Shown: in pieces, positions 57,737-64,000 of the stretch | How positions within the stretch are numbered: position 1 is the stretch's first letter | How the letters are laid out: each line of letters starts with the position of its first letter | Assembly (NCBI GenBank): GCA_018651605.1 | Contig: JABIDS010000014.1 | Span: forward strand, 18,499-82,498 | DNA length: 64,000 bases | Direction of reading: 5' to 3' | DNA from: an archaeon | GTDB lineage: Archaea; Nanobdellota; Nanobdellia; Pacearchaeales; GW2011-AR1 | Made by a program: the position numbers and the translations under genes | Notes under the pieces: model-generated | The model's database searches: none | Seen by the model: the letters and a program-made list of their open reading frames with translations, nothing else | What the model was told of the DNA's origin: nothing

Positions 57737-57904
57737 GGAAACCCAGGTTTCCCTGACAAGTCACCCTTCCTTAGATTGTGAATTTTATTCTAAAATTCAT
57801 ACTAAATGCTTTCGCATTTAGGATTCAAAAATTTCTTAAAGAAATTTTTGGTGGGTTGTTGTTGTGTTTATTTTGCTCAGAAATAAATCTGAGGTTTTCA
57901 CCTC
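57737..57904. repeat. Array of consecutive short hairpins including short repeat family C, copy 2
   Basis: GGAAACCCAGGTTTCC; TGAATTTTA-TTC-TAAAATTCA; CTAAATGC-TTTC-GCATTTAG; CAAAAATTTC-TTAAA-GAAATTTTTG; CTCAGA/TCTGAG; GAGGT/ACCTC. Confidence 0.75.
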
Positions 57905-57975
57905 GAGATTATTTGGAGATTGATGTTTATAAAATTTGCTGTTGGTTGGTTTGGTGGAAGTTTTAGTTTAGAAAA

Positions 57976-58047
57976 TGGCTCAGGAGAGAATTGAACTCCC
58001 GACCTCCTGCTTATGAGACAGGCAATCTACCACTGATCTACTGAGCC
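57976..58047 (-). tRNA. tRNA-Met (anticodon CAU)
   Basis: GGCTCAG/CTGAGCC acceptor, CCTGT-CTCATAA-GCAGG anticodon arm; could be elongator Met or Ile2. Confidence 0.9.
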
Positions 58048-58138
58048 AAAAATAGAAAATTACAGGAGTTTAAAAAACTATTGTTGTTGGATTTGGAGTC
58101 ATCAAAACAATTATAAACTAAAAGTTCTTAATTAGTCT

Positions 58139-58513
58139 ATGGCTGAATTTGATGCATTGCAAGAGGTGGTAACTACTACTGAAACTATTGATCCTGCTGG
58201 TACTGGGTTAACTACTATTGTACAAAATCTTCCTCCAGATGTTATTGCTCGGCTTGGTTCGTTGATTTTTTTGGCTAAAACTGTTGGTGTTATTTTTCTT
58301 ATTTATCTTATTTTTTTGTTGATTAGAAGTATTTTTGCGATTAAAACTGGTGTGAGGATTAAGAATATTGTTGGACAGATTGATGAGATTAATGAAAAGT
58401 TGGATAAATTGTTGAAGGTGAAAGGTGTTAAGGTTGGTGTGGTTGAGAAAGGTGATGGTGATATGGGTAAAATGGTGGATAAGAAAAATAAAAAAGAAAA
58501 GAAAAAGAAATAA
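58139..58513 (+). CDS. Small membrane protein with basic tail
   Basis: TM segment TVGVIFLIYLIFLLIRSIFAI; Lys-rich C-terminus. Confidence 0.6.
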   Translation: MAEFDALQEVVTTTETIDPAGTGLTTIVQNLPPDVIARLGSLIFLAKTVGVIFLIYLIFLLIRSIFAIKTGVRIKNIVGQIDEINEKLDKLLKVKGVKVGVVEKGDGDMGKMVDKKNKKEKKKK

Positions 58514-58514
58514 T

Positions 58515-58697
58515 TTATTCTTGCAAATTAATTTTTAGTAATAGTTTTGATTGTTTAGTGTGCGTGGATGGTTCTTGGTTGGAATGTTTGTATTGTTCTT
58601 TACAACCTTCTATGCAAGCTGCTGAAACATATCCTGCGAATAAATCACATCCTGCTTGACAATCCTTTGTTGCTTTGGTTTGTTCTTTGTATGTCAT
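58515..58697 (-). CDS. Small Cys-rich protein
   Basis: 60 aa; KDCQAGCDLFAGYVSAACIEGCKEQ with SD-like AGGAGG upstream. Confidence 0.55.
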   Translation of the reverse strand: MTYKEQTKATKDCQAGCDLFAGYVSAACIEGCKEQYKHSNQEPSTHTKQSKLLLKINLQE

Positions 58698-58720
58698 TTT
58701 AGCCTCCTGTTATTTAATTG

Positions 58721-58845
58721 GAGAGCTTTTAGTTATGGGCTTTGAATATAGTTATGATGTTAGTATAGAATTCAGAGCCTATTTTTCAATGGCTCTCAGA
58801 GTAACAATAGTTTAAGATTCAATAGTCTTAATGTTTTGTTATTCA
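58721..58845 (+). ncRNA. Candidate structured RNA
   Basis: GAGAGCT/GGCTCTC (58721-58727/58791-58797), GGGCTTTGAAT/ATTCAGAGCCT, plus a second hairpin TAACAA...AAGATT/AGTCTT...TTGTTA; pairs that are G-U on + would be A-C on -. Confidence 0.45.
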
Positions 58846-58890
58846 TAAAATAATTAAGTGGAGGAAGTATATAAAATTATCTTTTTGTTT

Positions 58891-59268
58891 TTATTCTTTT
58901 ACTAAGAAAATTTCAATAGAGCTTACAAAGATTCTTTTGCCTTCTTTGTTTTCAAATTGTTCTGATGCTATTTTTATATCTTTGATTGTGATGTTTTCAT
59001 CTTTTAGAAATGTTCTTCTTGCGACTTCTACGATATCGATTGCTTTTGATGTGAATTTTCCTCTTGCTGAAACAATAACTTCTTTTTGTCCTTTGTTTTG
59101 GAATTGCATGACAACTCCTGTAACATAATTCATAAATGGTTTAATTCCTACAAAAATAATATTGTCATCTTCTTTTTGTTTTTCTTTAACTTCAATAGCT
59201 TTAACTTCAGAACCTTTTATTTCTGAAACTTTTTCCTCTTTGTTGTTATCTTTTGATTCTTCAGGCAT
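58891..59268 (-). CDS. albA: DNA/RNA-binding protein Alba
   Basis: IIFVGIKPFMNYVTGVVMQFQNKGQKEVIVSARGKFTSKAIDIVEVARRTFL. Confidence 0.93.
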   Translation of the reverse strand: MPEESKDNNKEEKVSEIKGSEVKAIEVKEKQKEDDNIIFVGIKPFMNYVTGVVMQFQNKGQKEVIVSARGKFTSKAIDIVEVARRTFLKDENITIKDIKIASEQFENKEGKRIFVSSIEIFLVKE

Positions 59269-59269
59269 C

Positions 59270-59458
59270 TTATTTTTCTATTTTTTTTCTTTTATTAATT
59301 CGTGCAATATATCCTGCTATTTGGTTTCTTATTTTTTTACTAGTTCCTAAACCATTAACCAATTTTTTGTTATCTTCAAAATTACCATTAAAGTTGTTTT
59401 CTTCTTTCAATAGGCTATGACTTGTTCTTTTAACAAGCTTAGATTTTATTCTTCCCAT
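59270..59458 (-). CDS. rps17e: Ribosomal protein S17e
   Basis: MGRIKSKLVKRTSHSLLKE...FEDNKKLVNGLGTSKKIRNQIAGYIARINKRKK. Confidence 0.9.
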   Translation of the reverse strand: MGRIKSKLVKRTSHSLLKEENNFNGNFEDNKKLVNGLGTSKKIRNQIAGYIARINKRKKIEK

Positions 59459-59787
59459 GTTATTATCTCTTTTTCTTGCTTTTTAAATATTGTTGTTTTG
59501 ATGTTTTTGTGTGAATTGGGGTTTTCGGAGGGTTTAGAGGAATATTGATGATTTTGCAGGTTTGCTTGTCTTTTTGTCTTTAGTTTATTTTAGGATTTAA
59601 TACTTGGGATTAAAGGTATATTAAGATAACTTGAGGGGTTTATTGGGGTGAATAATAGTTTTAAGAAAAAAGTTGGTGTTGAAAAATTTTAAGATATTTT
59701 ATAAGAACAATAAAAATAAAGTTATAACTACTATAAAGTAACATATACCGGAAGATTTAAATACTATAAATAAGTCTTAAAATTAAG

Positions 59788-60543
59788 ATGGAAATTGATA
59801 TTAGCAGTTATGTAAATGAAAGTGGATTTATTGATCCCAAACTATCTCGATTAGTCAGGGATGGAGAATTCCCTGGATTCCAATTAAAAATGCATAGTGA
59901 TTGTAGTTCTGATCAAGCCTTTGCTATTGAACAACTTGTAGACCAATATGGGGTTCCAGAAGAATTATATCCTACGGCTTCTTTTGCAGGTGTTTGGAGA
60001 GTTCTTAATCCTATAAGTAGGGTACTAAGACCTAAAGTATTAAAAGGATCTCAAGGTGGAGGATATAAACTAAAATCTGGAGAAGAATTATTTTTAGACC
60101 CTGATAATGTTATTAAAATAGCAAATGGGATGCCTGGAAGTCAATTCGGAGATCCAGAAAATATTCCTCAAGGAATTGAAGTAGTAGATGCCTCTGTGGC
60201 AAGAAGAAGAGCGACTTCAAACTTGTATAGTTATGGAACAGAATATATTCCAAGCGATGGTAGTTCAAAAGACCAATATGTTTATTGGGCTTCTATTGGT
60301 CAAGGAGGACTTTTATATTTAGCAGGATTAGATCTTAAACTAAGAGGTGATGATGCAAACGTTAAACTCTATTTAGGCATTCCTGGAAGAGAGGCTACAG
60401 ATGATTTTCTACAAGGATTAAAAGATAGATGTAGGGGAGTAGAGTTTGAAGTAACTGATAAAAGATATGATTATACAAAGGATGATAGATATGAGGATGA
60501 TTTTCCATTACCTTTAATTGGTGGAATCGCAGCTTGTGGATAA
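59788..60543 (+). CDS. Hypothetical protein
   Basis: 251-aa ORF; stop overlaps palindrome ATAATTTTC-A-GAAAATTAT. Confidence 0.65.
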   Translation: MEIDISSYVNESGFIDPKLSRLVRDGEFPGFQLKMHSDCSSDQAFAIEQLVDQYGVPEELYPTASFAGVWRVLNPISRVLRPKVLKGSQGGGYKLKSGEELFLDPDNVIKIANGMPGSQFGDPENIPQGIEVVDASVARRRATSNLYSYGTEYIPSDGSSKDQYVYWASIGQGGLLYLAGLDLKLRGDDANVKLYLGIPGREATDDFLQGLKDRCRGVEFEVTDKRYDYTKDDRYEDDFPLPLIGGIAACG

Positions 60544-60644
60544 TTTTCAGAAAATTATTTAAGCAACCTATCCTTTAATTATTTAACATACTAAATAAAA
60601 TCTTTAATTATTAGAGAAAAGATATTCTATCCCTGCAGGAACAT

Positions 60645-61667
60645 TTATTCGCTTATTTTCTTGATTTTTAGGATGCTGTTGTATTTATCTATTAATTCCT
60701 TTGCTTTTTTGCTTATTTCGCCGGTATATAGCATGAGGGCTGGTAAAGGCATGGATTGGGCTGAGGAGAGTAGTTTCTTTAAATCTCCTTCTGTTATTGT
60801 TTTTTTGTCTTTTGCTTGGGTTAAGAAGTTTATTTGTCCTAAGTCTGAGTTGATGCTTATTATGCAGTTATATTCTTTTGGTTTGTAATCTTGTTCTTCT
60901 ATGATTTTTATCTCTTTATTTTGTATAAATTTGATTGTTTTTAGGACGAATTCTGATTTTGGTTTTTCTTTTTTGGTTTTCTTTTGTTCTGTTATTATTA
61001 AAGGGTTTTTGAATTCGTTATCTTTGTTTTCTTGTTGAATGTTTTTAGTTTTTTGTTGGCTGTTTTCAATTTTTGGTGTTGGATAATCTTTTGATTCTGG
61101 TGGTTTTTCAAAAATTTCTTTAATTTTTATAGTTTCTTTGGTTTTTTCTGGATTTTCATTAATTTTAAGTTTGACATTTTCTCCTATTTCCATTGTTGGG
61201 TCTTCTTCATCAAGTTCAAGTTCGTGTTTAATTATTTTTTGAGGTTTTAGAATTTCTTTGGCTTCGTTTTCTGAAACTAAAAAATATCTCCAAAATATTT
61301 CTTCGTTTCTTTTGAATCCTGATGCAAAATCTCTTATTGAGCGCAGCGCTACCCTTATGGAGGGGTCTTGTTCAGAATCTTTTAGAATTTTATATTTTTT
61401 TAGGAGTAGGAAAGTTTCAGATTCTTTTTTATTGAGATATTTTTGATAATTTTCTAATTGATGTTCTTGTCCTGCTAGGAAATATAGTGGTGAGCCCCCT
61501 ACCTTCAGATGACTTATTTTAATTCTTTTTTGATTGGATAATTCTGATAAAAATGCAGAAATAAATAAAGAGTTTATTTTTAATTCTCCTGCAATTTGCA
61601 TTGGTAGTCTTGGACCTTTTTCTTGGATTATGTTGATTATTTTTTCATGATTTTCATTAGGTTCCAT
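60645..61667 (-). CDS. Hypothetical protein with N-terminal winged-helix-like region
   Basis: HEKIINIIQEKGPRLPMQIAGELKINSLFISAFLSELSNQKRIKIS; charged linker; conserved-looking C-terminus. Confidence 0.65.
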   Translation of the reverse strand: MEPNENHEKIINIIQEKGPRLPMQIAGELKINSLFISAFLSELSNQKRIKISHLKVGGSPLYFLAGQEHQLENYQKYLNKKESETFLLLKKYKILKDSEQDPSIRVALRSIRDFASGFKRNEEIFWRYFLVSENEAKEILKPQKIIKHELELDEEDPTMEIGENVKLKINENPEKTKETIKIKEIFEKPPESKDYPTPKIENSQQKTKNIQQENKDNEFKNPLIITEQKKTKKEKPKSEFVLKTIKFIQNKEIKIIEEQDYKPKEYNCIISINSDLGQINFLTQAKDKKTITEGDLKKLLSSAQSMPLPALMLYTGEISKKAKELIDKYNSILKIKKISE

Positions 61668-61737
61668 TTTGCTTAGTTCTTTTTATTGAAATTGTTAATA
61701 AGAGTTAATAAAATTAATTGTGTTCTATTTAGATAAT

Positions 61738-62754
61738 TCATTTGATTATTACTAAACTGGCTAAAAATAATATGTAGGCGAATATTAAAATTATCCCTTC
61801 TTTTTTTCCTAGTTTGTATTTTGTTCTCATTAAGAACCAGAAGATTAATGAAATAAGTAGCATAAATATTCCAGAATAGTAAATTGTTAATTTGTCTACC
61901 ATTATGTTGTTGATTAGTGAGGAGGTTCCGATAACTAGAAGAATATTTGATATATTGCTTCCGATTATGTTTCCTAATGCTATATTTCCTAAGTTGTTTT
62001 TTGCAGCAGAGATAGATATTCCTAATTCTGGAAGAGAAGTTCCTAATGCTATTATTGTGAGTCCTAGGATGTTTTTGGATATTCCTAGATAATCTCCAAA
62101 GTAGATTGTTTGTTCTACTAAAAGTCTGGCTCCAATATAAATGACAATTCCGCTTAAGATTATTAGTAATAGATTTAAAGTTATTTCTTTTTTTGAAATT
62201 ATTTTTTTTGATTCTTTTTTATTTTTTATTTTTTTAATTACTGAATGAACATATTTAAATTTTAGAAAAAATGCTAAGAATTGTTGGAAAGTTCTTTTAT
62301 CTTTTTCCCCTCTTTTTACCTCTAATAAAAAGATAATATATGCAAGATATAAAAGTAAAAATACTCCTCCTTCTATGGATGTGATTACTCTATCTAACAT
62401 AAATAGGTAAAATATCATTGAGGCAAAAATCATGATGAGGACATCTCTTGTTTTAATTTCTTGTTTTGTTTTTGTGACCATGAAAATTGCAATGATTCCT
62501 CCAATTAGTCCGAGGTTTGCAATGTTTGAGCCGATAATGTTTCCTAAAATTATTTCGCTTTGATTTTTTGTAGATGCTATTATTGAGGTAATTAATTCTG
62601 GAATTGAAGTTCCAATTGCAACAAGTGTTAATCCAATAATTAGGTCAGAGACCCCTATTTTTCTGGCGAATTTAGATGTTTGTTTAATAAATATATCTGA
62701 ACCTTTTATAAGAAGGATAATTCCTAAGATAAATAGAAGAATGTTTTGAATCAT
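61738..62754 (-). CDS. Calcium/sodium antiporter (CaCA family)
   Basis: Duplicated alpha repeats LTLVAIGTSIPELITSI and LTIIALGTSLPELGISI with GNIIGSNI. Confidence 0.94.
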   Translation of the reverse strand: MIQNILLFILGIILLIKGSDIFIKQTSKFARKIGVSDLIIGLTLVAIGTSIPELITSIIASTKNQSEIILGNIIGSNIANLGLIGGIIAIFMVTKTKQEIKTRDVLIMIFASMIFYLFMLDRVITSIEGGVFLLLYLAYIIFLLEVKRGEKDKRTFQQFLAFFLKFKYVHSVIKKIKNKKESKKIISKKEITLNLLLIILSGIVIYIGARLLVEQTIYFGDYLGISKNILGLTIIALGTSLPELGISISAAKNNLGNIALGNIIGSNISNILLVIGTSSLINNIMVDKLTIYYSGIFMLLISLIFWFLMRTKYKLGKKEGIILIFAYILFLASLVIIK

Positions 62755-62814
62755 GTTGCACCTCTAATTTGGTTGGGGGATTAATTATTTAAAGGTTGTT
62801 GAATAATTGTTTTG

Positions 62815-64000
62815 ATGGTAGAATTTAATTTTCATAAGATTGAAAAGAAATGGCAGAAGAGATGGGAATCTGATAAAGTTTTTCAGGTCAAGGAGTCTAA
62901 GAGGCCGAAGTATTATGTTCTTGAACAATTTCCTTATCCTTCTGGTTCTGGGCTTCATGCGGGACATGCTTTTATTTATACTATTGGGGATATTTATGCT
63001 AGATTCAAGAGAATGAGCGGGTTTAATGTTATGTATCCGATGGGTTATGATTCTCTTGGTTTGCCTGCGGAAAACGCAGCTATAAAAGAAGGAGTTCATC
63101 CAAAGAAATATACTGATGATGCTGTGAAATATTTTTCAAAGCAACAAAAGACTTTGGGTTTGAGTTATGATTGGTCTAGGATGTTTTGGACGCATGATCC
63201 TGAATATTATAAATGGGATCAATGGATTTTTTTGAAAATGTTTGAAAAAGGTTTGGCTTATAAAAAAGAGTCTCCTGTGAATTGGTGTTCAAAATGTAAT
63301 AGTGTTTTGGCTAATGAACAAGTTCATGATGGTAAGTGTTGGAGGCATGAAGATACTTCTGTTGAGGTGAAACATTTAAGTCAATGGTATTTGAAAATAA
63401 CTGATTATGCTGAGGAATTATCTGATTTTAGTAAAGTTAAAGAATGGCCTGATTTGATAAAGAAATTGCAGAAAAATTGGATTGGGAAATCTTATGGGGT
63501 TGAGATTGATTTTGAGATTGAGGGTGAGAAGTGGTCTGTTTTTACAACTCGTGCAGATACTATTTTTGGAGTTACATTTATGGTTGTTTCAGCGCAACAT
63601 TCTAGGTTAATGGATTTGGTTAGTGATGGGCAGAAGAAAGATGTTGAAAAATTTATTAAGAAGTTGAATTCTGTTTCTGAGGAAGATATTGATAAGTTGG
63701 AGAAGGAAGGGGTTTTTACAGGGGCTTATGCTGTTAATCCTATTAATGGTGAGAAGATTCCTGTTTATGCTGGGAATTTTGTTTTGGCTGATTATGGTTC
63801 TGGAATGGTTATGGCTGTTCCTGCTCATGACCAGAGAGATTTTGGATTTGCTAAAAAATATGGGATTGAGATTAAGGAAGTTGTTGATGGCGGGGATGTT
63901 AAAAGTAAGGTTTATACTGGTGACGGTGTTTTGATTAATTCTGGACAGTTTGATGGATTGAATAATCGTGAGGCAATTGATAAAATAGCTGATTATTTGA
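62815..64000 (+). CDS. leuS: Leucyl-tRNA synthetase, bacterial-type, truncated by window end
   Basis: KWQKRWESDKVFQV...LEQFPYPSGSGLHAGHAFIYTIGDIYARFKRMSGFNVMYPMGYDSLGLPAENAA; NWCSKCNSVLANEQV; TTRADTIFGVTFMVV; not in the ORF track because it is open-ended. Confidence 0.95.
   Translation, partial: MVEFNFHKIEKKWQKRWESDKVFQVKESKRPKYYVLEQFPYPSGSGLHAGHAFIYTIGDIYARFKRMSGFNVMYPMGYDSLGLPAENAAIKEGVHPKKYTDDAVKYFSKQQKTLGLSYDWSRMFWTHDPEYYKWDQWIFLKMFEKGLAYKKESPVNWCSKCNSVLANEQVHDGKCWRHEDTSVEVKHLSQWYLKITDYAEELSDFSKVKEWPDLIKKLQKNWIGKSYGVEIDFEIEGEKWSVFTTRADTIFGVTFMVVSAQHSRLMDLVSDGQKKDVEKFIKKLNSVSEEDIDKLEKEGVFTGAYAVNPINGEKIPVYAGNFVLADYGSGMVMAVPAHDQRDFGFAKKYGIEIKEVVDGGDVKSKVYTGDGVLINSGQFDGLNNREAIDKIADYL

Noticed and set aside
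60536-60560. Palindrome ATAATTTTC-A-GAAAATTAT at the 59788-60543 stop
   Set aside because: Single AT-rich palindrome at a gene end; probably ordinary and not related to families A-C.

Overview
This 64 kb AT-rich window reads as part of an archaeal chromosome. It is probably DPANN (Woesearchaeota/Pacearchaeota-like), although that assignment is inferred from gene content and not tested. Information-processing genes dominate: aEF1A, archaeal DnaG, aIF5B, aIF2-gamma, TFB, Alba, ribosomal proteins S6e, L24e, S28e, L7Ae, S8e and S17e, an Sm-like protein, RNase Z, GlyRS and a bacterial-type LeuRS cut by the window end. There is a gyrB-SIS-gyrA cluster, a glycan/ABC-export cluster, large surface proteins and four tRNA genes (Leu-UAG, Arg-UCU, Cys-GCA, Met-CAU). 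I see no rRNA, CRISPR array or obvious transposase. The strongest unexplained signals are: (1) a dispersed intergenic family of bulged-A hairpins with a TATATTGAAATCTTGTAA tail, whose arms differ between copies but stay complementary; (2) a second three-copy structured element (ACTCATAAAAACRA-GGCCTGTTC...GTTTTT) with compensatory changes; (3) a perfect single-nucleotide-loop G-quadruplex motif inside a 13-bp inverted repeat upstream of gyrA; (4) an in-frame amber codon in an otherwise intact Era-like GTPase; (5) a complete-looking 17-codon acidic micro-ORF unit; (6) a possible archaeal homologue of ArmA/Rmt 16S rRNA methyltransferases. All calls come from reading the sequence; no database search was run.
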